Positions 1 through 11,864 are shown, counted from the first letter of the stretch. The stretch: DNA of 64,000 nt from Sophora flavescens (GCA_030762895.1 CM061068.1:41898783-41962782), one strand, 5' to 3'. Translations and numbers: made by a program. The notes: a model not told the origin generated them from the letters alone.

Positions 1-1680
1 ATTTGGCATATCTGGGCACTTGCTTGATCACATCTAGGAGAGGAATATTTACAGCTACTTTTCTGAAAACATCAAGAATCTCCTTCTCCTTATTTTCACC
101 ACCAACCTTCTTATTTTTCTGCAATCTATGTGGGAATGGAATGGGTGGTCTATACACTTTCTCAGCTTCAACTTCAACCATAGGCTCAGGAGTTACCTCA
201 ACAGTAGGCTCAGGAGTTACCTCAATAGTTTCTTCATCCTTTCCAGAGGTGGCCTCAACAACTTTTCCCGATCTCAGAGATATGGCACTCACATTAGGGT
301 TGGAGGCATTGGGATTTATCACTTGGTCTTTGGCGGTATTGGGTTGTTCTTTGAGCTTGCTTTATGTTATTTATGTCCTGTGGCCATCTGTCCAATCTGT
401 GTCCTCAAATCTTGAATGTTAGCACTTGTTTGCTTTGCTGATATCACGTGCTGTGAGGCACTGGAATCGTGCTGGAACTGTCCCATTTGCTGATGGAAAA
501 GTGTAGTCATTTGTGCATTCAATTGTGAAGTTATTTGCTTGCACATGTCATCTACTGAAGGTCCGGAAGGTGCAGAAGTGGCCACTAGAGGAGGATTCTG
601 AGGTGCCATCGGTCGCTATTGGGATGAGTTCCCATACCGCAGATTAGGATGATTACTCCAGCTGGGATGGTACCTATTTGTTGAGAGGTCCGGAGTCTTG
701 TGCCTGTCGCAGTTATTGCCCTGATTATACGGATGGACTGCAAAGGCTTGAGGTGATTCAGTAACTGATCCTCCTTGCAAAATGGGGCATGCTTCATATG
801 GGTGCTCAAGAGAACTGCACATGCCACACAACACCGCAGGTTGAACCCTATCCATTGTCAATTTATCTACCAAAGAAGTGAGCCTATCAATTTTATCATC
901 ACGGTCATGGCTGGAAGAGGAAGTGCGGACCTCATGTACACCTCTAGTCTCAACAGAATTTCTTCTGGTAGTGAATTGCTGAGAATTCAGTGACATGTTC
1001 TCAATGAGTTGCTTGGCAGCAGATGGAGTCTTGTCAACCAACGCTCCCCACTAGCAAGATCCAAAATATTCCTATCCATCGGCAGTAGCCCTTCATAAAA
1101 AATCTTGGATGAGGAGGCTGTTCGAAATCGATCTTTGGGGGCAACTGGATGTCAACTGCTTGAACCTCTCCCAATATTCAGCTAGCGACTCATTTCCTTG
1201 CCTAATGCCACAGATTTCTTTCCTGATTGAGGCGGCTCTGGAGGCAGGAAAATATTTCTCTAGGAAGAGCTTCTTCAAGTCGTTCCATGTGGTAGTGGAG
1301 TTCGGCTCAAGGTATAATAGCCAATCTTTTGCAGCTCCCTGGAGTGAGAACGGAAAAGCCTTCAACTTGATATGATCCTCAGTTACTCCTTCTGGCCTCA
1401 AAGTTGTGGAGCAGACAACTTGGAATTCCTTCAAGTGCTTGTGTGGATCTTCACCTGCAAGACCATTAAATCTTGGCAACAAATGGATTAGCCCAGATTT
1501 TAATTCAAAAGGAGTGTCAGCACCAGGATAAGCAATGCACAAACCATTGTAATTCACATCAGGGGCAGCAAGCTGCCTCAATGTCCTTTGGTCCCCCATG
1601 TTTTCAAAAACAGACATGGAATTAGAATCACTACTAGAACTAGCCCGAAATTCTCTACGGAGTGTATGCAATATTCTTTC
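1..1680 (-). pseudogene. Athila-type gag, broken
   Basis: Gag would form the capsid-like particle that packages element RNA. The readable frame holds a Retrotrans_gag domain (about 1671-1095, with LPRFNGLAGEDPHKHL and SLAEYWERFKQL motifs). Next come a cysteine-containing segment (CGMC...HPYEACP, about 800-770), a Gln/Met-rich stretch (609-367) and a Pro/Glu-rich linker leading to the protease region (380-1). The frame is lost near 1093 and regained near 1041, stops with TAG at 616-618, and shifts again after 367. No ATG begins the first segment: codon 1671-1669 is TTG and the frame reads further upstream. It is a decayed gag, not a functional gene. Confidence 0.8.
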
Positions 1681-1801
1681 TATCTCAGGATCAAATTCAC
1701 ACAGTTCAGGGCAGTTAGATCTAGTAGCCAGACTAATTTAAAAAGAAAACAAAAATAAAAAAGAAAAACATAAAATAAAATGCGAAAATAACAAAACAAG
1801 A

Positions 1802-1820
1802 GTCCCCGGCGACGGCGCCA
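1802..1820 (-). other. Primer-binding site of A1 (tRNA-Asp)
   Basis: On the minus strand this reads TGGCGCCGTCGCCGGGGAC, starting 5 bases inside the LTR end. It matches the complement of the plant tRNA-Asp 3' end (TGGCGCCGTTGCCGGGGA) with one mismatch. The tRNA-Asp primer is known for Athila elements. Confidence 0.85.
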
Positions 1821-2526
1821 ATTTTTGGTCGCATTTGTCAAGACGCGCCAAAAGGACGAGCGGGTTTTGAAAATGTAGTTTAGGGTGACAACTCGGATGT
1901 CGTCTCTCAAGGACTCTTAAAATGTTATTTTCCACAAAAATAAGTTTTTTTTGGGGGTTGGATTGAGATGCAATCAAAGAAAACAGAGTAATGAAAACAG
2001 AGGAGTAAAACAAGACAGTTCAAAGAGGTTATCAAATGGCCAAAAACAGATTAATCTATTGCTCTTGATTTCCCACTATCATAGGTTCATGCAATTTCCA
2101 AACCCTAAGCAGATTCTTATCCTCTCCCGGTTGTAGCAACAATTTACAAACGAAACTACTGCTACAGATACATGTCCCTATTCCCGAATTAAACAAACGG
2201 GGTTAAGCCCTCATGAACTAAACGAACATGAACGTACACACGCGAATTAAACAAACGCGATTAATTATAGGAACATGATATCACCGGAAATAAATCAACA
2301 CAATACATTATACTCCTGAATTAAACAAACAGAAATATAAAGCATGGCATTGAAGAGGGAAAAGCATACAAAACAGGAAAATACAAGAACCTCAAGTATA
2401 TGGAAATCAATTACAATAGATCAATCCTAGAAACTTAGTTCTCCATCAAAAACGAAAACACACAGAAAAGAAATGTAAACAGAATAATGGAGAAGCAAAA
2501 GTCTTTACAAACTGTTCAGAACATCA

Positions 2527-2533
2527 ATTTATA
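2527..2533 (-). promoter_or_regulatory. Putative TATA box in A1 LTR
   Basis: Minus strand reads AGTATAAATTG, placed directly downstream of the GC-rich array, as expected for the U3/R junction of an LTR. Confidence 0.5.
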
Positions 2534-2552
2534 CTAGTTAGAAATTAAGCCT

Positions 2553-2915
2553 ATTCGCGAGGCGAAGCCTCTCTCGCGACGCGATTCTTGTGAACAGTCT
2601 GCAACTTTTGGTATTCTCGCGAGGCGAGGAACTGAAGAGTCTTCTTGTCACGCCCGTTATGAACATCAGGGGCCAACCATGATGCTTTCTGACTTCCAGG
2701 CTCGCGAGGCGAATGGATGCTCGCGAGGCGAGACTCTTCAACTTCAAAACTGCCACGGCCGTGACCTTCAACACGGGCAAGCCATGATCGTCTCTGACTT
2801 TTCAGGGTTGCAAGACTCGCGGGGCGAGACCTTCTTCGCGGGGCGAACCAGAGACCTTGCATTTTCTTGGAACAGTCAGGCTTCGGGGTCGCGTGGCGAG
2901 CATAGCTTTCGCGGG
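2553..2915 (-). repeat. GC-rich palindromic array in A1 U3
   Basis: Irregular repeats of tcgcgaggcga-type 11-mers with spacers containing 'gaacagtc' and 'tttctgactt'. One CACGGCCGTGAcc motif at about 2753 is of the type that fills the related LTR at 61717-62000. The array stands out from the AT-rich rest of the LTR. A related array occurs at 57265-57640. Confidence 0.8.
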
Positions 2916-3254
2916 TGAACCCCCTGTTTCTTTATTCTCTTACCTTCCAACTTGTCCTGAAAACAAAGACACAACTATAAGTGTATTATTTGACTTAAAA
3001 CTAGCTAAATTAACCTAAAACTACTCTAGAGACTCAAAACCTTGCTTGAGGACAATCTAATCTAATTTGGGTGAAAATAGGATATAATTTGCACAAAACC
3101 CTGGTCATACTAGCCATAAAACTAGATGAGCCAGAGGCTTATCATTGCTCTAACTTTTGCTTAGGTTGTCTTTTCAGATTTTTTGCCTAACGAGCTTTTC
3201 TTTTTTCATTTTTCACTCTTTTTTTATTTTTTCTTTTTCTCTTGGGAAGTGCGT

Positions 3255-5591
3255 TCAAGCATAATACTTTTTGACTGCATCTGAGTTTATAGGGAGTGGA
3301 AGATCTTCCCCATCCATCCTGGTGAAAATTAAAGCTCCTCCCGAGAAGGCCTTTTTCACAACGTAAGGTCCTTCGTAGTTCGGAGTCCACTTCCCACGAT
3401 GATCCTTTTGGATTGGTAGAATCTTTTTAAGCACCAAGTCACCTTCCTGAAACTGTCGTGGGCATACCTTCTTCTCATAAGCTCTCATCAACCTTCTCTG
3501 GTACAATTGACCGTGACACAATGCCCCTAATCTCTTCTCTTCAATGAGGTTCAATTGGTCGAGTCGATCCTGGACCCACTCAGCTTCTTCCAGTTCTGCT
3601 TCTCTCAATATTCTTAATGAGGGGATCTCTACTTCAATCGGGAGCACTGCCTCCATCCCATAAACTAAAGAATATGGCGTTGCCCCTGTCGAGGTGCGAA
3701 TAGAGGTACGATATCCGTGCAAGGCAAAAGGTAACATCTCGTGCCAGTCCTTATACGTCACCACCATCTTCTGGACAATCTTCTTGATATTTTTATTGGC
3801 GGCCTCAACTGCCCAATTCATCTTTGGGCGATACGGGGAGGAATTGTGATGTTTTATCTTGAAATTTTCGCACATCTCTTTCATCATCTTGTTGTTCAAG
3901 TTAGTCACATTATCAGTGATAATCTCACTTGGTAACATATAATGACAAATTAATTCTCTTTTTACAAATTTGATCACGACATTCCTGGTCACATTGGCAT
4001 ATGATGCGGCCTCAACACACTTTGTGAAATAATCAATGGCAACAAGAATGAAGCGATGCCCATTCGAGGCTTTTGGTTCTATTGGACCGATCACGTCCAT
4101 TCCCCACATTGAGAATGGCCAGGGTGCCGTCATGACATTCAAGGGAGCTGGCGGAGCATGAACCCTATCAGCATATATTTGACACTTATGGCACCTCTTT
4201 GCATAATTAAAGCAGTCTGCTTCCATTTTCAACCAGTATTGGCCAGCCCTCAAGATTTTTCTTGCCATTACATGACCGCTCGCATGTGTTCCAAAAGATC
4301 CTTCATGTACCTCCTCAATTATCCGTTTAGCTTCTTTTGCGTCAACGCACCTCAACAACACCATGTCATGATTTCTTTTGTAGAGAATACCTCCATCTAA
4401 ATACAAACCCATTGCAAGTCTTCTTAGAGTTCTTTTGTCATTTTCCGAAATGCCCGGAGGATATTCCCTTCTTTGGATGAAGCATTTGATGTCATGGTAC
4501 CACGATTTTTGATCAGACTCTTCCTCTATCATTTGACAATATGCAGGATGATCACGACTTTCCATTTTGATGAGTGGTAAGTTCCTCTCGTCACTTACTT
4601 TGAACATCGAGGACAAGGTAGACAGTGCGTCAGCTAATTGGTTATCCTCTCGGGGAATATGATGAAATGTGACTTCATCAAACTGCTCAATCAAACCTTT
4701 GATGTAATCATGATACGGGATTAACTTGGCATCTCGGGTTTCCCATTCCCCTCTTAGCTGGTGGATGACTAATGCAGAGTCCCCATACACCTCCAGTATC
4801 CTTGCCTTTGATTCTATTGCTGCAAGGATCCCGAGCGCACAAGCTTCATATTCGGCTATATTGTTTGTACAATCAAAGCAAAGCCTTGCAGTGATAGGGA
4901 AATAATCATTTTCCGGTGAGATTAGTATTGTCCCAATTCCATGTCCCAAAGCATTAGAAGCCCCGTCAAACAACAAGGCCCATTTTTCTTTTTCTGGTGA
5001 TTGCTCGCGATCGAACAAAGCCATTATATCTTCATCTGGGAAATCACTTTGCATCGATCCATAATCTTCTACTGGCTGATTGGCTAGATATTCTGTGAGA
5101 GCGCTGCCTTTCACTGCTTTTTGGGTGACATAGACAATGTCGTATTCTGATAGCAGGACTTGCCCGGCGAGCAATTCTTCCGATCGAGCGGGCTTATCAA
5201 AGATATACTTGATTGGATCCATTTTGGACACCAACCAGGTAGTGTAACACAACATGTAATGCCTCAAATGGCGAGCCGCCCAAGCCAAGGCACAGCAAGT
5301 GCGTTCTAGCAGTGAGTAGTTGGCTTCGCAACTGATGATCTTCTTGCTTAGATAATAGATGGCATGTTCTTTTCTTCCCGACTCATCGTGTTGCCCCAGT
5401 ACACAACCCATTGATTCATCTAGCACAGTCAAATACATGATGAGAGGCCTTCCTGGAACTGGGGGAACCAAGACTGGAGGCTCCTGTAGGTATTGTTTGA
5501 TATTCTCAAAGGCTTTTTGGCAATCTTCATTCCATGTCACAGCCTGATTTTTACGCAGCAATTTAAAGATCGGTTCACATGTCGCGGTTAG
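3255..5591 (-). pseudogene. T1 pol, 3' half: RNase H, second RNase H, integrase
   Basis: Open frame of 768 codons below the in-frame stop at 5592-5594. Domains in order are: the RT-linked RNase H (LTVLDESMGCVLGQHDE, about 5470-5100); a second RNase H (LLFDGASNALGHGIG, IAEYEAC, YGDSALVIHQL, REDNQLADAL, about 4985-4610) typical of Tat-lineage elements; the integrase zinc region (H..H..C..C, about 4310-4170); and the integrase core with WGMDVIGPI and a terminal glutamate in AVEAANKNIKKI. The DNG motif reads DNV and PKMNG reads PKMNW, so the core probably carries damaging substitutions. The protein ends at 3255 with DAVKKYYA. The frame is otherwise intact, so degeneration is mild. Confidence 0.88.
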
Positions 5592-6705
5592 TTAGGAGAT
5601 GAACCGGGCAATGTAGTTCAATCTTCCTAAAAACCCACGAACTTCTTTCTCCGTTCGAGGTGCTGACATATCGATGATTGCTCGAACTTTTTCAGGATCA
5701 ACCCCTATTCCTCTTTGACTAACAATGAACCCCAGAAGCTTGCCTGATTTCACACCGAAAGTGCATTTGGCTGGATTCAGTCGGAGCTTAAACTTTCTTA
5801 ACCGCTCAAAAAGTTTCTGCAGATTATCAACATGGTCAAATTCGTATCTGGACTTGGCGATCATGTCATCTACATAAACTTCTATCTCCTTATGCATCAT
5901 GTCATGGAATAAAGCCACCATAGCCCGCTGATATGTTGCCCCAGCATTTTTTAAGCCAAAGGGCATAACCTTGTAGCAAAAGGTTCCCCATGAAGTGACA
6001 AATGTAGTTTTCTCCATATCTTCAGGTGCCATCTTGATCTGATTATATCCTAAGAATCCATCCATGAAAGAGAATAATGCATGTTGGGCAGTATTATCTA
6101 CAAGAATATCAGTATGAGGCAGAGGAAAATCATCTTTGGGGCTAGCCCTGTTCAGATCTCGATAGTCGACACACATTCGAACCTTTCCATCTTTCTTGGG
6201 GACAGGAACGATGTTAGCGACCCATTGAGGGTACTTTACCACTTCTAGGAAACCCGCATCCAGTTGCTTCTTGACCTCTTCCTTGATCTTTAAAGACATT
6301 TCTGCTTTCATCCTTCGTAGCTTTTGCTTTACTAGAGGACACTCCGGCTTTAATGGCAGTTTGTGTTCTGCTACACTAGGGTCTAACCCTGGCATGTCTT
6401 GGTACGACCATGCGAAAACATCTTTATAACCCATCAACAACCTGATCAACCTGCTCCGCTCCTTTTCTTTCAGGGAAAGGCCAATATTGACCTCTTTCTT
6501 ATCATCTTCAGTTCCCAAATTGATTAGTTCACTCGGCTCTTCATGGGGTCTAATTTCCCTGGCTTCTTGTTCTACCAACCTCAATAATTCAGGAGAGACT
6601 TCCCCATCATCATCAACAACCTCATCAGCATGATCAATAGGATAGTCAAAATTGTATGCTGAGTTATTAACACTGTCATTTTCAAGAGAGTCACTTTTAG
6701 ATCTG
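5592..6705 (-). pseudogene. T1 pol, 5' half: reverse transcriptase
   Basis: Reverse transcriptase making element cDNA. From about 6584 the frame shows the pre-RT region (DVFAWSYQDMPGLDP), the fingers and palm (KKDGKVRMCVDYRDLN, FMDGFLGYNQI), the catalytic YVDDM, and the connection (LLGFIVSQRGIGVDPEK, EVRGFLGRLNYIARFIS). It ends at TAA (5592-5594), after which the same frame continues into the RNase H, so a single stop divides pol. At about 6600 a frameshift separates this frame from an acidic stretch rich in D, E and V (6705-6600) that appears to be the true N-terminus of the RT exon. Confidence 0.87.
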
Positions 6706-6934
6706 CATTTTGGTAGTTATCGGGGAAAGATGAATGAATAATGGTTAAAGACAAACTGCATTTATTGGTGAGGAACGACGAATAAAGGCGAAAGTAAAAT
6801 AAAAGAGGGATAAGAACATAAAGATATTGAATGCATGCATTTATTGATAAGTCATACTGAAACGGAAACAAGTAAGCCCATTACAAAAAAAATCCTAAAG
6901 CCTTGGGCAGAGCTAAAGGATAAGCATTACAGAA
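6706..6934 (-). other. T1 spacer between G-patch ORF and RT, possible intron
   Basis: No coding frame is visible in 229 bases. On the minus strand the segment is AT- and pyrimidine-rich and ends ACCAAAATGCAG at 6706, directly before the frame that enters RT. Ogre elements are known to splice an intron between protease and RT; an intron here is inferred from position and the acceptor-like AG. The donor was not pinned down. Confidence 0.4.
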
Positions 6935-7342
6935 TTACTTTGAAAAAAACTCTATGGTCCTGGGGAACTCAATGACCTCCCAATTGTTGAGCTCTGTATC
7001 CGGAGGGCATGGATACACCAAATTGACACCATGATCGGCGAGATAATCATCTTCAACAGCTGCTGCTTGGTCCAGGAATGCGAACCCTACACTTCGGAAG
7101 CTCTGTCGAAGGTCACAGATGGGGACCCTTTTAGCCTCGTATTCACGATTTTCCAGTCGAGCCAACCTCTTTCTTTTCTTCCCTTCTATAACCCTCATCT
7201 TGTCGGCCTTGGTGGGTTTATATCCCAACCCAAACCTGTCCTTGTTCTCGGTGAGCGTGAGGATGTCAGTGACACCTTGGCTATTCTTCCCCAAACCGCG
7301 TCCAGGTCGGTATCCCCCTTCGAGCATAACCCTAGCCATCAT
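6935..7342 (-). CDS. T1 G-patch domain ORF
   Basis: Frame of about 135 residues. The N-terminal part fits a G-patch: GGYRPGRGLGKNSQG, then GLGYKPT (residues about 9-44), followed by a Lys/Arg-rich stretch (KMRVIEGKKRKRLARLE). G-patches are glycine-rich RNA-binding modules; one follows the protease in some betaretroviruses. It lies directly downstream of the protease and is shifted in frame relative to it at about 7340, so it is probably the C-terminal part of one gag-protease polyprotein rather than a separate gene. Its C-terminus (WEVIEFPRTIEFFSK) precedes the possible intron. Domain assignment is by eye. Confidence 0.7.
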   Translation of the reverse strand: MMARVMLEGGYRPGRGLGKNSQGVTDILTLTENKDRFGLGYKPTKADKMRVIEGKKRKRLARLENREYEAKRVPICDLRQSFRSVGFAFLDQAAAVEDDYLADHGVNLVYPCPPDTELNNWEVIEFPRTIEFFSK

Positions 7343-8497
7343 AATGAGCGCTTTAGATGACGAGGTTTCAAGAGTGGACCACCGTCCCCGACATAAGTGG
7401 CATTGGCAATTTCAAGCGATTGGAAAGCAGTCTCAAGAGCTTCTTCGGTAGCTTCAATGTAAGGGGTTGTTGATGGCTTACTCACTAACATATCCTCCTC
7501 TCCAGAAACAATTATCAACTTGCTATCGACAATGAACTTCATTTTCTGGTGCAGTGTGGAAGGTACAGCCCCAGACGAATGGATCCATGGTCGTCCCAGG
7601 AGGCAACTGTAAGTTGGCGTAATGTCCATTACTTGGAAGAGTATTTCAAAGGTGCAAGGGCCAATCTGAATGGGCAATTCAATCTCCCATAACTTCCCTT
7701 CGGGTGCCATCGAAAGCCCTTACAATCATTGTGCTTGGCTTCATATGAGTTCCATCGAAAGGCAACTTTGCCAGTGTTAACTTTGGCATTACATTCAAAG
7801 AAGAACCATTATCAATGAGAACCCTAGCCATGACATGATCTCGACACTTCACCGAGATGTGTAACGCCTTGTTGTGCCCCATTCCTTCAGTTGGGATTTC
7901 GTCATCAGTGAAAGTGATATAATTATCAGCAACGATGTTACCCACGATGATATCAAGCTTATCAATTGTGATGTCATGAGAGACATGAGCTTGATTTAAC
8001 ACCTTCATCGGTACTCTCCTATGTGGCTCAGAATTCATCAACAAAGACAAGAGAGATATCCGAGCTAGAGTTTGATTCAATTGATCCACCACCCTGTATT
8101 CGCTCTGCTTGATGAACTTCAAAAATTCACCGACTTCTTCGTCAGATACCTCCTTTTTATCCTCTTCGGACGATGTTCCTTCCACCTTCTCTTTCCCCTT
8201 GCGATCTTTTTCTTCCTTTTCTGTTCCCTCCCTTCGCAATACCTCTGGAGTATAAATGTGACCACTCCTATTCATTCCACCAATTCCCGAAATGTTGGTA
8301 ACCACAGTGGTTCTGTTGGGAGGATTGGGTTGAACCTGCATCTCATATTTCCATGGTACCGCTTTGGTGTCCTTGTAAGGGAAAGGACCTGGGACTCGGA
8401 TGACAACTGGTGTTAGCCCACTTGAAACCGGCATAGGCTCCTTCTCAGTATAGTGTATCACCACTGGCTTCGGAGCGACTTGCTCAAGAACCGGTTA
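7339..8497 (-). pseudogene. T1 protease region
   Basis: Two overlapping frames (8464-7679 and 7710-7339) make up the aspartic protease and its flanks. The active-site motif is VLIDNGSSLNVMP (about 7820-7780), the DNGSS variant seen in Tat elements. After RAFDGTRREVMG the frame shifts by one base near 7685 and continues with LPIQIGPCTFEILFQVMDI and CLLGRPWIH. Upstream is a Lys/Glu-rich linker (8260-8110). An in-frame TAA at 8495-8497 separates it from gag. Confidence 0.82.
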
Positions 8498-10765
8498 AGG
8501 ATTAATCACAACAGTAAAATGAGTTATCTTAACTGGAGTTTGGGAAATTGTAGATTCAGCGACCATGTTAATGCCACACTCATTCGGTCCACAACCAATT
8601 AGGATAATCTTCATATCTATTAACTGCTGCACGACCTATCGAAATTCTGCAATGTCTTCAATCGAATGCCCTACATTCCCGTCGAAGTCACACCTTGTCT
8701 CCTCATCAAGAGTCTTCTCTTCAACAGATGAGGTTTGCACCAATCCATGTTTTTTCATCTCCCTTAAAATAACTCTCATGAGAGTTTTGACATCAGCCAC
8801 TTGGCTCTTAAGAGCAAGTTCCACAAAGCCATCAATGGCATTGACTCCGGAACCCCCATGATTTGGCATAGGACCTTGTGCCCCATTCGGAGCATCTTTA
8901 TGAAAGCTCAACCACTTAGCATCGATAAGATCTTGTACCTTAAATTTGAAAGCCCTGCAGTTCTCAGTGGAATGACCTATTGCCCCCGCATGATACTCAC
9001 ATTTAGCATTTGGGTCAAACCACTTCGGATAAGGAGGCCTCAATGGTTTCATTGGGATAGGAGTCAACACAGATTTGCTTACAAGCTGATGCAGTAGCTC
9101 AGTGTAGGTCATGGGTATCGGGTCGAAATGCACTGGCTTTCTTTCCGAGTTGTACGGTGGTCTTGTTTGGCTGGTGTTTGGGTTTGGACCTAGGGGCTGG
9201 ACAATTTGAGGTGGCATGGTAGGGTGTGTTTGAGGCTGAGAAGGGTATGATGGTCGATATGGAGCTATCTGTTGAGGATTTGGAAATTGTGAGGTGGCAG
9301 CGACGTATGGCTGGTTGGCTTGGTGATACAGAGGCGGTTGGTAATATGGGGCGTATTGGGCTTGGAAGGTGGATGTTTGGTTTGGTCTATATTGGTTTGG
9401 TTTCTTTTGTTCAAAGGCTACTGCGTGTGCTTCTCCTTCTTTCTTTTTCACAAACGGGGCTCTCTTCTGGCCGTTCATTACTGAAGTTTCAGTGATCTTG
9501 CCATTCCTCATTCCACTTTCAATTCTCTCACCGATGATGACCATGTCAGAAAAGTTCGTTGACACGCTTCCAATCATTCTATCATAGAAAGGCGACTGGA
9601 GGGTATCAATGAACATTGCCACAATTTCTTTTTCGGTCAATGGAGGCTCTACCTGAGCAGCCAATTCCCTCCATCGTTGTGCATACTCCTTGAAAGTCTT
9701 TGTGTCTCTCTTTGCCATATTTTGGAGTTGCATCCTATCGGGAGCCATGTCAATATTGTACTTGTATTGCTTTAGAAATGCATCTGCTAGATCTTTAAAG
9801 GATCGGACGTGGGCCCGTTCGAGATGCGTGTACCAATTTGAAGCTGCCCCAGTTAAACTGTCTTGGAAGAAGTGAATCAAGATCTTATCATCTTGAGCGT
9901 ATGATGCCATCTTCCTTACATACATGGTCAGATGGTTTTTGGGACAAGTGGTTCCCCGATATTTGTCGAAATCGAGTACCTTAAACTTTGGTGGAATTAC
10001 AACATTTGGCACCAGACAAAGTTCCGAAGCATCCTGCAGACCATAACTATTTACTCCTTCAATGGCCCGTAGTCTTTCTTCTAGCACTTCCAACTTTTCT
10101 TTGGATTGGGAATTCCCTCCTGACTAATTCACTGGAATTTCACCATACATATTCTGAGGGAAGGGGTATGGCATGTAGGAGGATCCGAAGTTCGGCATCA
10201 TTTGAGTCCCCTGGGGTCCATAATGCAGGGTGTATTGTGGATTTTTTGGATTGGCAGAAAGTGTCACCGTCGGGGTGTTACCATATGTAGGGTTGATAGC
10301 TTGTGCTTGTGGCATTTCGACGGCATCGGTGGTGGTTTGCGTTTGAGTGATATGCTTGGAGTTTTGAATGCCATCTTGTGGGTTGGGGGCCGTTGGTGGC
10401 ACAAATCCGTGAGGCAAACCGTACGGGGGATTGTTCGGGTCAAATGAAAAATGAGTCTGGTTGCTTGGATAAATAGGGAGAGGCATCATGGCCCCTGGTT
10501 GGTTGAAGCCTTGAATAGGAATTTGAGCAAAACCCGAGGGAATGAGAGGTGTGGCCGGATGCCCTTCGTTCGAGGCTTGAGGGTTCTCCTCTGTGTTCTT
10601 TTCCTTCTGCATTGCCTGTAGGATCTCCATCATCTTAGTCATCTGATCCTTGATTTGACTGACTTCATCCCTGATCTCTTGGACTTCTTCTAGTTCATCC
10701 GCCATGGCTCTTGCCTGTGATTGAGTGCGATAAGGGTGTCTTGAGCAATTGTTCGAAAAAGCCAC
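8498..10765 (-). pseudogene. T1 gag with in-frame stops
   Basis: Starts at ATG 10765 (MAFSNNCSRH). It shows a coiled-coil-like Glu/Lys/Met segment (residues about 20-60), a long Pro/Gln/Asn-rich region, and the Retrotrans_gag domain (FDKYRGTTCPKNHL; ASNWYTHLERAHVRSFKDL; FKEYAQRWRELAAQV; about 9970-9600). A second Pro/Gln-rich region and a zinc-knuckle-like CEYHAGAIGHSTENC (about 9000-8955) follow. TAG interrupts it at 10124-10126 and again at 8636-8638; all pieces stay in one frame, so the damage is point mutation only. Confidence 0.85.
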
Positions 10766-11864
10766 ACCTTTTTTTTAATCGAAACAAAGGTGAGAACAAA
10801 CTGTTGGAAAAAATGCAAAAAAAACTTTTCTGAAAATCGCCTTTGGATTTATTATTATTATATTTTTATTATATTTTTTTTTGAGTTAACACCTTATAAC
10901 AGACAAGAGATAGTCCCTCCATCCCACGCAGAGAGCATTGTGCTCATAAGATGAAATGGAGTTGACAACAAATCTAGGGGAGAAACAACTCTCCACAATA
11001 GATGTTGTCTCTTACCAAATTATCTGTGCAAGGGAAATTTTATTTTATTAATAACATTTGGAAAGCAAAATTACTTATGCATGAGAGTGTACCAAGATGC
11101 ATGAATGAATGACATATTGACGATGCATGGCCTAAAATACTACATGCACGAGCATACAATACAATAATAAGGGTAACAAAATGCATGAATGAATTGCATG
11201 TTAAGGTGCATGCAGAAGATCTTATGATGCATGTAATTATTCATGCTGCAGAAAAAGGCGGAATGCGCTCCCTTTTGTCCTACATAGGTCATATCCTAAA
11301 GTTGGGACTTAGAAGTCAAGACCACTATTTTGGTAGGCTGCCAATGGCATTTTATGTGCATGACTTTCGGGACAGATCTAGACCCCTAAACATATGGTCC
11401 CGGATTACCATCATCTAAAAGATAAGCATACGAATCCATAAACCTCACCAAAGGGACAAATAAGTCACAATATGGTAGTCCATGTATGCCGGTAGCAATC
11501 GGCGGGAGAATCGGTGGTATCGGGGACGCAAAAGCATCACAATAACATCATTGAAGCCCCTTCTAATCTTATGGCATTCCAAGACTCGGGTATAGAGCCC
11601 AAAAGTGTGTGCAACATGTGATAGTGATGTGTGTGATGGGAGCATACAAACCTTCACAAAAACCTACTAAAACGAGACTACCCCAAACCTGCAAAAAGGA
11701 ACAAACAACACCAATACAAAAATTCTCTACCCTAAGGTTGCAAGAATATACAAAAACAGTTATGAAAGCATTAAAAAAAAGAAATAAAACAAAAAGGGTA
11801 AAACAAATATTTTCAAAGCTGTTTAAAAATGTACAACCAACTATGATAGGCCTGACTCTCAAAA
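10766..11864 (-). other. T1 untranslated leader
   Basis: About 1.1 kb between the primer site and gag ATG without a credible coding frame. It has an A/T-rich run at 10840-10880 and repeated tgcatgaatgaat-like words at 11090-11220. Long leaders are usual in Tat/Ogre elements. Confidence 0.7.

Larger units (their letters stand above)
1..3144 (-). mobile_element. Athila-type Ty3/gypsy retrotransposon A1, partial (5' LTR and gag)
   Basis: Minus-strand element cut by the left edge of the window. Visible parts in element order are a 5' LTR (3144 down to 1826), a primer-binding site complementary to the 3' end of tRNA-Asp, and a broken gag region to position 1. The Athila lineage is inferred from the tRNA-Asp primer site, the gag domain with the FPFSLQGAAKDWL type of motif, and the gag-protease junction motif near the left edge (DVIKQVPRYAK). 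The LTR abuts the 3' untranslated part of the Tat-type element at 3145, so A1 appears inserted in it; the expected target duplication would be ttgct (3145-3149), but its partner lies outside the window. Confidence 0.85.
1826..3144 (-). repeat. 5' LTR of A1 (1319 bp)
   Basis: Bounded by TG..CA: on the minus strand it starts TGATAAGCCTCTGGC and ends GCGACCA just before the primer site. It is homologous to the LTR at 61035-62242 at both ends: the same start, and the shared block gtctctcaaggactctt near its 3' end. It also shows repeated 'aattaaacaaac' segments (about 2190-2330), a TATA box near 2530 and a GC-rich array at 2553-2915. Confidence 0.85.
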
